A DNA stretch of 64,000 nt from Aquabacterium sp. OR-4. Its GTDB lineage: Bacteria > Pseudomonadota > Gammaproteobacteria > Burkholderiales > Burkholderiaceae_C. The notes below the pieces were generated by a model that saw only the letters and a program-made list of their open reading frames with translations, did not search any database and was not told where the DNA came from. The stretch is taken from contig NZ_JAOCQD020000002.1 of the NCBI RefSeq assembly GCF_025290835.2, positions 1,054,001-1,118,000 on the forward strand. Reading direction: 5' to 3'. Positions 42,816 through 50,695 of this stretch are shown one piece after another; within the stretch, counting starts at the first letter, position 1, and each line of letters opens with the position of its first letter. The position numbers were made by a program, and so were the translations under genes.

Positions 42816-43283
42816 GTGAACCGCCCCACCCTGAATCAACCCGCTGATCTCTGGCACGTCGACGGTTCGCTGAGAGACATCTATGTCTTCAGTACCATCG
42901 CCTCAGATTGGGATGCGCTTCTAGTCCTGGCTCAAACATATCCGCACGAGTACACACAAGACGGGATTCCTCACTCGTTGCCGGCAGCTGCCGCCCTCTT
43001 CCGAGATCGAGAGCACTCTCATTTGCTCAGCATACTGACTGGCGCTGTTCGCATCAATTGCCACTTTTTCGTGCCCGAAGAGATCGAATTGGACATTGAT
43101 CCATGGGAAGTCATAGATCAAGAAAAGCACGTTGCCGTGCTGCAGTTCGTCGAGCGACTGGCACAGGCCACACGGAAGGATGCTGTGGTTACCCCAGAGA
43201 ACACCCCCGACAAAGCGCTGCTTCAATACGACCACGCCAGTCAAGTTTGGCAAGTCCATGAGCTACCTGCCAGCGACGCCTAA
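42816..43283 (+). CDS. Cassette 7: hypothetical protein
   Basis: A 155-residue acidic soluble protein starting GTG. Features: DLWHVDGSLRDIYVFSTIASDWDALLVLAQ and VRINCHFFVPEEIELDIDPWEV. It has no membrane segment and no motif I can assign. Its TAA stop comes from the attC 7 core. Confidence 0.68.
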   Translation: MNRPTLNQPADLWHVDGSLRDIYVFSTIASDWDALLVLAQTYPHEYTQDGIPHSLPAAAALFRDREHSHLLSILTGAVRINCHFFVPEEIELDIDPWEVIDQEKHVAVLQFVERLAQATRKDAVVTPENTPDKALLQYDHASQVWQVHELPASDA

Positions 43284-43406
43284 CCCCTCGCTCAACCGGA
43301 CCCGCTACGGCAAGCACCGTAAGCCCGGCCTGCGCCAGCAGTAACATCGTCGCAGTCCGGGCTTACGGTGCTTGCCTCCGCAGGCCGGTTAGCTCGAACG
43401 TTAGGC
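43278..43406 (+). other. attC 7 (129 bp)
   Basis: Long-class attC, GCCTAAC to GTTAGGC, with GGCAAGCACCGTAAGCCCGG / CCGGGCTTACGGTGCTTGCC arms. Confidence 0.92.
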
Positions 43407-43440
43407 ATCAGAATCCAACCGTCAAGGTTCGCAACCCATC

Positions 43441-44175
43441 ATGGAACTGGTTCAGTCACTTTCCGAGGCGCGAGAAAATGCCCTTCGCTTTCAACACGTC
43501 GCGAAGAAGCCCGACTCGATCGCATTCAAGCAACTTGGAAGATACTCGCATTGGTTCTACTTCCCTGACCACAAGGCATTTGCACCGAGCAAGTTCATTG
43601 GTTATAGGGGAACGACCGTCGCCAACTACCAATCTCGTGGCACTGGTACAGACACTACTCGCGTACTGAAGAGGTTCTTTACGAAGTTGGACAGGCCATC
43701 ACAAGCCTTCGACAATCTTCTCGAAGATTTAGGCGAATGGCTCCACGCACTGTCATCGGACGTTTCCGCCAAGACCCTAAGCGGAACCGGCGGCATCTAC
43801 CTTCCAAGGCAAGCCACGGCAACCGTTCGCGAACCCATTGCATCAGCGCCGGGAAATAGCTTCATAGAAGGGGCGCGACTCAATGTCACTCAGTCGCGAT
43901 CAGAGCGCAATCCTGCGGCGAGAGCGCGCTGCCTCAAGATTCATGGCATCACATGCCACGGTTGCAACTTCAACTTTGAAAAGAAATATGGGCCGCTTGG
44001 CGCGGGGTTTATCCACGTTCATCACTTGAACCCCTTACGAACAATTCGTCGGAGCTATATTGTGGATGCGGAACGCGATCTAGTACCTCTCTGCCCAAAC
44101 TGCCACGCGATGATTCATAGACTAATTGGCGAGCAATCATTAGCTGCACTCCGACAGCACATCGCTGATGCCTAA
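43441..44175 (+). CDS. Cassette 8: HNH endonuclease-domain protein
   Basis: A 244-residue protein. Residues about 165-230 form an HNH nuclease of the zinc-containing type: CHGC (172-175), HVHHLNPL (192-199) and CPNCHAMIHR (218-227). The N-terminal 130 residues are a separate domain with YSHWFYFPDHKAFAPSKFIGYRG that may sense or bind DNA. HNH cassettes may act in restriction of foreign DNA. TAA stop within the attC 8 core. Confidence 0.85.
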   Translation: MELVQSLSEARENALRFQHVAKKPDSIAFKQLGRYSHWFYFPDHKAFAPSKFIGYRGTTVANYQSRGTGTDTTRVLKRFFTKLDRPSQAFDNLLEDLGEWLHALSSDVSAKTLSGTGGIYLPRQATATVREPIASAPGNSFIEGARLNVTQSRSERNPAARARCLKIHGITCHGCNFNFEKKYGPLGAGFIHVHHLNPLRTIRRSYIVDAERDLVPLCPNCHAMIHRLIGEQSLAALRQHIADA

Positions 44176-44283
44176 CCAGTCATTCAACCGGACGCTACAC
44201 GGCTGCCGGGCTTACAGGCCGCCATTTCATTCTGGCCTTCCAGCCCGCCATCCGTTCCGCGCCGGTTAATTCCAACGTTAGGC
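44170..44283 (+). other. attC 8 (114 bp)
   Basis: GCCTAAC to GTTAGGC; a more divergent short-class site (GGCTGCCGGGCTTACAGGCC arm). Confidence 0.9.
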
Positions 44284-44309
44284 CGCACAAAGATCACACT
44301 GCACGCCAC

Positions 44310-44888
44310 ATGCCCGAGTCCTTCTTCTACCTCCTACTTCTGGCGACGATCGGAGTTCTCTGGCTCGTTCTACGCTCCTTCTTTCCTTCGTATATCGGCG
44401 AGAAGGGCAAGAATCTTGCGACAAAGGAAGACATCGCCGCCATTACTCAGAAAGTTGAGGAGGTGAAGGAGGCTTATGCAAAGCGCCTGAAGGAGCTTGA
44501 GCACCAGAACGCACTTGTCCTTGAGCAACTTCGGTCACAACAACAGCTCCGCTTGGCTGCAGTCGAGCGCCGACTTGCCGCGCACCAGGAAGCGTTCACG
44601 CTTTGGCGTCGCCTTGTAGCCGCGGCACACTCAGATGATGTGCACGCACTCGTCCTCGAGTGTCAAGACTGGTGGGAAAAGAACTGCCTGTACCTCGGAC
44701 CGGAAGCCCGAGACTCATTCAACCGCGCTTACTTCACAGCGTCCTCGCACCGAGAACTTATACGCTCGCGCACAAGCGCGGAAGAGGTAAAAGTTAGCTG
44801 GTCACTCCTGCTTGCGGCCGGAGACGCCCTTCTTTCCGGCGTCCAACTCCCAAGTCTCGGTGAGCGCGAGGCGAAGAGTGCGGCCTAA
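44310..44888 (+). CDS. Cassette 9: membrane-anchored coiled-coil protein
   Basis: A 192-residue protein. One N-terminal transmembrane helix (FFYLLLLATIGVLWLVLRSFF) is followed by a long coiled coil (about 40-105, Lys/Glu/Gln-rich heptads) and a helical C-terminal domain with CQDWWEKNCLYL. Function unknown. TAA stop from the attC 9 core. Confidence 0.72.
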   Translation: MPESFFYLLLLATIGVLWLVLRSFFPSYIGEKGKNLATKEDIAAITQKVEEVKEAYAKRLKELEHQNALVLEQLRSQQQLRLAAVERRLAAHQEAFTLWRRLVAAAHSDDVHALVLECQDWWEKNCLYLGPEARDSFNRAYFTASSHRELIRSRTSAEEVKVSWSLLLAAGDALLSGVQLPSLGEREAKSAA

Positions 44889-45011
44889 CCCCTCGCTCAA
44901 GCGGAGCGCCAACGGCAGGCCACCAGGCCCGGTCTGGCGGTACGCGGTACATTTTCGCCAGCCCGGGCCTGGCGTCCTGCCGTTGTCGCCCGCTTAGCTC
45001 GAACGTTAGGC
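44883..45011 (+). other. attC 9 (129 bp)
   Basis: Long-class attC, GCCTAAC to GTTAGGC, nearly identical to attC 10, 11 and 15 (GGCAGGCCACCAGGCCCGGT arm). Confidence 0.93.
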
Positions 45012-45063
45012 TTCACAAACCAGCCTTTCGGTGCCCCTCCCAACAACCACGAGAAGAGCACGC

Positions 45064-45531
45064 ATGCCCACTACTGAAGAGTTGTATGCCGAGCTGAAGC
45101 CAGAGATTGGGGCGATTGCCAATCACCTCTTCGAACTCTCTGAAACGTTTCTTCGAAAAGCTGGCAACTTCCTACCTCACGGCGCCGTTCTCACCGACTC
45201 GGGGGACGTTCAGCTTGTAGCCGCCGCACCCGATGGAACCAAAGACAAGACAAACTCAGTCGAGATATTGCCGGTACTTCACGATGGACTTCGTGCACAA
45301 GTCAAGGAAGTTCCCTGCAAGGCCTTGGCAGTTGCTGAGAACGTCACTGTCTCTCTAGAGGGTCAGCGCTCTACGAGCGCGATTAAGGTTCTCTTCGAGC
45401 ACCGGCGAGGCCTAACCGTTGCACTCTATTTGCCATTCGAGAAGAAGTTTTTGCGTGGGTACACGTTTGGTTCGCCCTTCTCCAAGACGGCAAACCCAGA
45501 GGTATGCGCATGGGGCGCCGGTGAAGCCTAA
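45064..45531 (+). CDS. Cassette 10: hypothetical protein
   Basis: A 155-residue soluble protein (MPTTEELYAELKPEIGAIANHLFELSETFLRKAGNFLPHG...). The beta-rich C-terminal half includes ALYLPFEKKFLRGYTFG. It resembles hypothetical proteins seen in other integrons, but I cannot assign a function. TAA stop from the attC 10 core. Confidence 0.7.
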   Translation: MPTTEELYAELKPEIGAIANHLFELSETFLRKAGNFLPHGAVLTDSGDVQLVAAAPDGTKDKTNSVEILPVLHDGLRAQVKEVPCKALAVAENVTVSLEGQRSTSAIKVLFEHRRGLTVALYLPFEKKFLRGYTFGSPFSKTANPEVCAWGAGEA

Positions 45532-45654
45532 CCCCTCGCTCAAGCGGAGCGCCAACGGCAGGCCACCAGGCCCGGTCTGGCGGTACGCGGTACATTTTCC
45601 CCAGCCCGGGCCTGGCGTCCTGCCGTTGTCGCCCGCTTAGCTCGAACGTTAGGC
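45526..45654 (+). other. attC 10 (129 bp)
   Basis: Long-class attC, GCCTAAC to GTTAGGC. Confidence 0.93.
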
Positions 45655-45909
45655 CGCACAAGGCCACCTATCCCCATGCCGACCAATCTCCACGAGCTTC
45701 TCGACTCCGTCAAGGACGAACCGACGTTCCTGGAATTTGCCAGCGCACTGCGTCTTGATCGCATGGAAGAGGAGAAGAAGGAAGCAGAGTCACCCTCCAA
45801 TGCCTACGGGCCAGGAGCCAACGGCTGGGAGAACCAAACGATAGAGCAGTTTCTTGGTGGCGCCATCGCGTGGGCCGAAAGCACGAATGTCGGCCTCACA
45901 CAGGGACTA

Positions 45910-47087
45910 GTGCAGTGCGCCGCTCTGTTCTGTACTTATTCCGGTGCGGTGACCAGGGCGGCCTTGGCCCGGGTCACCTTGGCCAGGATGTCGGTCGCGC
46001 GGGCCGTCCAGATGAACGGCTTGGGATCGATGTTGTGATGGGCCACGTACAGGTCGATGGCCAGCTCCAGTTCGGCAACGCTGGCGAAGCTGTCACGCCG
46101 GATGCGCTTGTCGGTGATGTCGCGGAAGAAGCGTTCGACCATGTTCAGCCACGAAGCGCTGGTCGGCGTGAAGTGCATGACGAACCGCGGATGACGCGCC
46201 AGCCATTTCTGCACCTCGGGGTGGCTGTGGGTGGCGTAGTTGTCCACGATCAGGTGAAGGCCCAGGTGCTTGGGCGTGCGGCGGTCGATCAGCCGCAAGA
46301 ACTTCAGCCACTCGGTATGCCGGTGGCGCGGCTGGCACATCGAGATCACCTTGCCGTCCACCGTGTTGAGCGCGGCAAACAGCGTGGTCGTGCCGTGGCG
46401 CTTGTAGTCGTGGGTCACGGTGCCGGCACGCCCGCGCTTCATCGGCAGACCCGGCTGTGTACGGTTGAGCGCCTGGATCTGGCTCTTCTCGTCGCAGCTG
46501 AGCACCAGGGCGTGCTCGGGCGGGTTCATGTACAGGCCGACGACGTCGAGCAACTTGTCCTCGAACCGTGGATCACGCGAGAGCTTGAACGTGCGGCTCA
46601 GGTGCGGCTTCAGGCCGTTGCTCTGCCAAACCCGACGCACGGTGGTGGCTCCCACACCCAGGTGCGCGGCCAAGGTGCGGGTGCTCCAGTGCGTGGCGTC
46701 GACCGGCTTGTCGTGCAGCGTGGCCTGCACGATGCGCGACTCCATCTCAGCGGTGATCGTGGCCGGACGGCCGCTGCGTGGGGCGTCCTTGCGCAGCGCG
46801 TCGATGCCACCGCTGAGGAAGCGCTCGCGCCACATGGCGACCTGGCGCCGATCCAGTCCTGCATCGACAGCGATGTCCTTGTTCTGCCGGCCCTCGGCGG
46901 CCAGCAGCACGACCAGCGCACGCTGCTGCAACCGGGCCTCCACCGTTCGGCGCTTGGCCAGCACACGGAGCTCGCGCTCGGTGTCTGCGTCCAGTTCAAT
47001 CGTCTTGGCAACCCGCACTGTTCCAGCCTCCTGGAACGTCTGAGTATGCCGGCGCAAATAAGTTCTATAAATTCACGCGCACTACAC
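45910..47087. mobile_element. IS630-family insertion sequence, copy 1 (1178 bp)
   Basis: Ends GTGCAGTGCGC (left) and, on the complement, GTGTAGTGCGC (right), with TA flanking on both sides in a CTAG target, as expected for IS630/Tc1-mariner elements. It directly abuts copy 2 with a single shared TA. Identical in length to copy 3. Confidence 0.93.
45936..47018 (-). CDS. IS630-family transposase (copy 1)
   Basis: A 360-residue transposase: N-terminal helix-turn-helix domains ([27 protein letters not shown]...[23 protein letters not shown]) and a DDE core with Asp in [11 protein letters not shown], Asp in IVDNYATH and Glu in [15 protein letters not shown] 47018 is chosen because GGAGG lies 8 bases upstream; the open frame extends 13 codons further to a TTG. 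Intact and probably active. Confidence 0.92.
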   Translation of the reverse strand: MRVAKTIELDADTERELRVLAKRRTVEARLQQRALVVLLAAEGRQNKDIAVDAGLDRRQVAMWRERFLSGGIDALRKDAPRSGRPATITAEMESRIVQATLHDKPVDATHWSTRTLAAHLGVGATTVRRVWQSNGLKPHLSRTFKLSRDPRFEDKLLDVVGLYMNPPEHALVLSCDEKSQIQALNRTQPGLPMKRGRAGTVTHDYKRHGTTTLFAALNTVDGKVISMCQPRHRHTEWLKFLRLIDRRTPKHLGLHLIVDNYATHSHPEVQKWLARHPRFVMHFTPTSASWLNMVERFFRDITDKRIRRDSFASVAELELAIDLYVAHHNIDPKPFIWTARATDILAKVTRAKAALVTAPE

Positions 47088-47089
47088 TA

Positions 47090-48269
47090 GTGCAGTGCGC
47101 CGCTCTGTTCTGTACTTATTCCGGTGCGGTGACCAGGGCGGCCTTGGCCCGGGTCACCTTGGCCAGGATGTCGGTCGCGCGGGCCGTCCAGATGAACGGC
47201 TTGGGATCGATGTTGTGATGGGCCACGTACAGGTCGATGGCCAGCTCCAGTTCGGCAACGCTGGCGAAGCTGTCACGCCGGATGCGCTTGTCGGTGATGT
47301 CGCGGAAGAAGCGTTCGACCATGTTCAGCCACGAAGCGCTGGTCGGCGTGAAGTGCATGACGAACCGCGGATGACGCGCCAGCCATTTCTGCACCTCGGG
47401 GTGGCTGTGGGTGGCGTAGTTGTCCACGATCAGGTGAAGGCCCAGGTGCTTGGGCGTGCGGCGGTCGATCAGCCGCAAGAACTTCAGCCACTCGGTATGC
47501 CGGTGGCGCGGCTGGCACATCGAGATCACCTTGCCGTCCACCGTGTTGAGCGCGGCAAACAGCGTGGTCGTGCCGTGGCGCTTGTAGTCGTGGGTCACGG
47601 TGCCGGCACGCCCGCGCTTCATCGGCAGACCCGGCTGTGTACGGTTGAGCGCCTGGATCTGGCTCTTCTCGTCGCAGCTGAGCACCAGGGCGTGCTCGGG
47701 CGGGTTCATGTACAGGCCGACGACGTCGAGCAACTTGTCCTCGAACCGTGGATCACGCGAGAGCTTGAACGTGCGGCTCAGGTGCGGCTTCAGGCCGTTG
47801 CTCTGCCAAACCCGACGCACGGTGGTGGCTCCCACACCCAGGTGCGCGGCCAAGGTGCGGGTGCTCCAGTGCGTGGCGTCGACCGGCTTGTCGTGCAGCG
47901 TGGCCTGCACGATGCGCGACTCCATCTCAGCGGTGATCGTGGCCGGACGGCCGCTGCGTGGGGCGTCCTTGCGCAGCGCGTCGATGCCACCGCTGAGGAA
48001 GCGCTCGCGCCACATGCAGCGACCTGGCGCCGATCCAGTCCTGCATCGACAGCGATGTCCTTGTTCTGCCGGCCCTCGGCGGCCAGCAGCACGACCAGCG
48101 CACGCTGCTGCAACCGGGCCTCCACCGTTCGGCGCTTGGCCAGCACACGGAGCTCGCGCTCGGTGTCTGCGTCCAGTTCAATCGTCTTGGCAACCCGCAC
48201 TGTTCCAGCCTCCTGGAACGTCTGAGTATGCCGGCGCAAATAAGTTCTATAAATTCACGCGCACTACAC
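47090..48269. mobile_element. IS630-family insertion sequence, copy 2 (1180 bp, defective)
   Basis: Same ends and orientation as copy 1, two bases longer because of an insertion near 48015. Flanked by TA shared with copy 1 on the left and TA(G) at 48270 on the right. Confidence 0.92.
47116..48200 (-). pseudogene. IS630-family transposase (copy 2), frameshifted
   Basis: Matches the copy 1 transposase except for a 2-bp insertion (CA) near 48015, after the helix-turn-helix region (DRRQVA|MWRERF), which shifts the frame. The downstream part (47116-48015) stays open for 299 residues and contains the whole DDE domain but lacks the DNA-binding N-terminus. Probably inactive by itself. Confidence 0.9.
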
Positions 48270-48472
48270 TAGACCCAGCCAATCCATGGAGACGGTTCGC
48301 TGACTTCCTGTATTGCGGCAAGATCTATGAGTGAAAAGCAAGCATGCCGTGTGCGGGCAAACTTCAAGCCAGGCACATCGCCGTCGTCAAGTCTCTGCTC
48401 AACGCCACGGCGCCTTTCCTCAGAGTTGCGGCAAGTCGGCCAAGTTCAGTTCTTCAGCCGGCGCGCAGTGCG

Positions 48473-48601
48473 GCCTAACCCCTCGCTCAAGCGGAGCGCC
48501 AACGGCAGGCCACCAGGCCCGGTCTGGCGGTACGCGGTACATTCTCGCCAGCCCGGGCCTGGCGTCCTGCCGTTGTCGCCCGCTTAGCTCGAACGTTAGG
48601 C
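48473..48601 (+). other. attC 11 (129 bp)
   Basis: Long-class attC, GCCTAAC to GTTAGGC. Confidence 0.93.
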
Positions 48602-48609
48602 GGCACAAA

Positions 48610-49023
48610 ATGCGACTCACCTTGCACTATCGCGGCCCGCTAAAGGCAAACGGTTCACCGACTCACAAGCACGAATTGAGGAAGTGGTTCCATCGCCAAC
48701 TCGCCACTCTATGGCAACAAAGTCCGCTGAACGAATGCCTCTCGTTCCTTGAACCAAGAGATAGACCAGGAAGCTTTTCGCTACTTCGGAAGAGAGGCGC
48801 TTTCACCTTTGTTCCCTTGGTGTCAGCAGAAATGAACGCGATAGCCGAGCTTTCGATCGTTTTGCTGCGACCAGAGCCGCCTGGTGGTTTGCTCACACAA
48901 GGCGGAGACATCGACAATCGGTTAAAGACACTTTTCGATTCCCTTACCCTGCCTCCCCAACTGAATTCGCTACCAGCAAGCATCCTTCCAGAAACGGGAG
49001 AAGAACCATTCTTTTGTTCCTGA
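48610..49023 (+). pseudogene. Cassette 12: hypothetical protein, 3'-truncated by IS1595-family element
   Basis: 137 residues remain (MRLTLHYRGPLKANGSPTHKHELRKWFHRQLATLW...). The motif GGDIDNRLKTLFDSLTLP resembles the conserved acidic D-x-D-N-R-x-K-T-L region of RusA-like Holliday-junction resolvase relatives, but the assignment is tentative. The last codons come from the insertion sequence, so the natural C-terminus and its attC first half are missing. Confidence 0.65.
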
Positions 49024-50063
49024 TTCGAAACGAAGCTAAGCATGCCGAATGACGCGCTCGGTTGCGGCCTTGCCGCGACAGACATCGACGATGAGGCGGA
49101 TGACGAGGCCGGCGAGATCGAAGCGTCGGTTGAAGCGGTAGGCGAAGGCGCCGAGGTAGCGGTCGGCGTACTTGGCGTAGCCGAAGGCCTTGTAGGCACC
49201 CGAGAGCATGGTCTTGAGGTTGCCCAGGACGGTGTTGACCCACTTGAATTGCGGCAAGTCCCGGGGCTTGCGCTGGCCGACGACCTCGACCTGATGGGTG
49301 CAGCCGGCCTCGGTGACGGCGGCGAAGCATCCCAGGCCGTCGCTGAGCACCGAGCAGCCAGGCGCCAGATGCAGCCGTGCCCAGTGGGAGATGGCATCGC
49401 TGGAGAAGGCGGCTACCGGCGTGACCTTGAGGTACAGCGGATTGCCCTTGTCGTTGAGCGAGACCGCCGCGACGATGGGCACCTTGTTCTCCGAGCCGCG
49501 CCCGGGCTTGCCACCAGGGCGCTCGCCACCCAGGTAGGCGTCATCGATCTGCACGGCGCCCGACAGGCGGTGCTCGGCCTCACGCGAGGCCATGGCGGTC
49601 ATGATCTTGTGGTGCATCAGCCAAGCGGTCGGGTAGCTGACGCCGAGGTGCCGCTTGAGTTCAAGGGCGGACATGCCGGTCTTGGCCTGGCTGATCAGGT
49701 AGATCGCGAGAAACCACCGGGTCAGCGGCAGCTTGGTGTTGCCGAACAGGCTGCCGGCGGTAACCGAGGTCTGCCGGTGACAGCTGTGGCACTGGTAGAG
49801 GTTGCGCCCGCTGCTCGAGACAACGCAGTGCGCCCGGCTACTGCAGCGCGGACAAACGAAACCCTGCGGCCAGCGCGCCTGACGAACCGCCTCAGCGCAC
49901 GCAGCCTCGTTTCCGAAGCACTGCAGGAACTCGGGCATCGACATGCCTTGCTGAAACTGGATCGGGTTGTAGGCCACGGCTTGCACTCCTGGGTGAAGTG
50001 CATCCAGCCTATGGGCCAGGTGGCTCACCGGGTGAGCTAGGCTTAGCTTCGTTTCGAATCAGG
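49019..50063. mobile_element. IS1595-family insertion sequence, copy 1 (1045 bp)
   Basis: Terminal inverted repeats CCTGATTCGAAACGAAGCTA at both ends. Same length as copy 2 at 57024-58068 but opposite orientation. No target duplication: left flank CTTTTGTT, right flank TTGCGGCA. The right flank is the middle of an attC site, so a deletion or recombination has removed sequence beside the element. Confidence 0.92.
49036..50028 (-). CDS. IS1595-family transposase (copy 1)
   Basis: A 330-residue transposase with an N-terminal zinc ribbon (CPRCSSRAHC...YQCHSCHRQTS), a helical DNA-binding part (LKRHLGVSYPTAWLMHHKI) and an ISXO2-like DDE domain (VQIDDAYLGGERPGGKPGRGSENK; LSDGLGCF; HQVEVVGQRK). The GTG at 50028 gives the longest frame; a start at the downstream VAYNPIQ or MSMPEF is possible. 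Protein sequence identical to copy 2. Confidence 0.92.
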   Translation of the reverse strand: MSHLAHRLDALHPGVQAVAYNPIQFQQGMSMPEFLQCFGNEAACAEAVRQARWPQGFVCPRCSSRAHCVVSSSGRNLYQCHSCHRQTSVTAGSLFGNTKLPLTRWFLAIYLISQAKTGMSALELKRHLGVSYPTAWLMHHKIMTAMASREAEHRLSGAVQIDDAYLGGERPGGKPGRGSENKVPIVAAVSLNDKGNPLYLKVTPVAAFSSDAISHWARLHLAPGCSVLSDGLGCFAAVTEAGCTHQVEVVGQRKPRDLPQFKWVNTVLGNLKTMLSGAYKAFGYAKYADRYLGAFAYRFNRRFDLAGLVIRLIVDVCRGKAATERVIRHA

Positions 50064-50148
50064 TTGCGGCATGCGGCCAAAGGCCCGCCATTTCATTCTG
50101 GGCCTTTGGCCACATACCGCAACGGTCCGGTTAGCTCAAACGTTAGGC
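50064..50148 (+). other. attC 12, left half deleted (85 bp remain)
   Basis: Begins abruptly at TTGCGGCATGCGGCCAAAGG beside the insertion sequence and ends GTTAGGC. The first core and about 27 bp are gone, so it can no longer fold as a complete attC. Confidence 0.88.
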
Positions 50149-50554
50149 CGCAGCCGTCTCAAACCATGCAGGCACCGCGCTTCTGTCACCGCAGCATTCT
50201 CTTGCTGCTCGCAGGCAAAGTTCCTGGCGGTGCGGCTCCGTTCATTTCAGGTCGCGCCGTTCCTTCTGGTACTTCGGTTTTCGGTTCTCTCAGCGCGCTT
50301 GTCAGCAAATCGGTGGCCATGGCCATCAGGCTCTGGTGCCTGTCGCAATTCAACGCTCGCCAAGGTACGGCACTTTTATTTCTGGCCGCGCCTTCCTTCG
50401 GCACCGGTTCATCTGCTGGCAAACCGTTCGTTCAAGCCCGTGGCTCACTCGCCTTGTTCACGGCCAGCAAGTTTTCAGGTCTGGGTTGTTGTGTTTTCTG
50501 GCAGGCTTGCATCTGGCTTCGCGTTGCTCGGCCAATCCACTCTGCCGGGCCGCG
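50149..50554 (+). other. Cassette 13: repeated cassette family, copy 1 (no convincing gene)
   Basis: About 400 bp starting CGCAGCCGTCTCAAACCATG, recurring in cassettes 20 and 25. All three forward frames are partly open. One runs through the attC (162 residues from 50166, MQAPRFCHRS...). Another, starting GTG 50336, ends at the TAA of the attC core after 74 residues (MPVAIQRSPRYGTFISG...CRAAA). Differences between copies fall on all codon positions, so I do not call a gene. It could hold an RNA or a promoter. Confidence 0.6.
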
Positions 50555-50668
50555 GCCTAACACTTCACTCAACCAGACCCACCACAGCATGCCGCCGTCC
50601 GGGCCTCCATTTCATTCTGGCCCAGCCGCCGTCACGCTGCGGCGGTCTGGTTAGCTCAAACGTTAGGT
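50555..50668 (+). other. attC 13 (114 bp)
   Basis: GCCTAAC to GTTAGGT; the right core variant GTTAGGT matches the ACCTAAC first core of the next cassette's own attC. Confidence 0.93.
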
Positions 50669-50695
50669 TTCTTCAACACAGGCCGGCTCACGCAC

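Larger units (their letters stand above)
45676..48334 (+). pseudogene. Cassette 11: small acidic protein gene split by tandem IS630 copies
   Basis: The left part is 45676-45909 (78 codons) and the right part 48272-48334. Removing both insertion sequences and the duplicated TA rejoins ...TNVGLTQGL with DPANPWRRFADFLYCGKIYE and stop, in frame, giving 98 residues. The NPWRRFA..LY.GKIYE ending is the hallmark of a conserved small protein family (DUF7660-like) of unknown function. As it stands the gene is inactivated. A further 138 bp lie between its stop and attC 11, with no gene seen. Confidence 0.85.

Noticed and set aside
49042..50040. A 332-residue open frame antisense to the IS1595 transposase (also at 57047-58045)
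   Set aside because: Opposite strand of a well-supported transposase; composition is Gly/Ala/Val/Asp shadow without motifs. The same holds for the long forward frames across the IS630 copies.
50166..50654. A 162-residue protein in the triplicated cassette
   Set aside because: The frame runs straight through the attC site and changes freely at all codon positions between copies.
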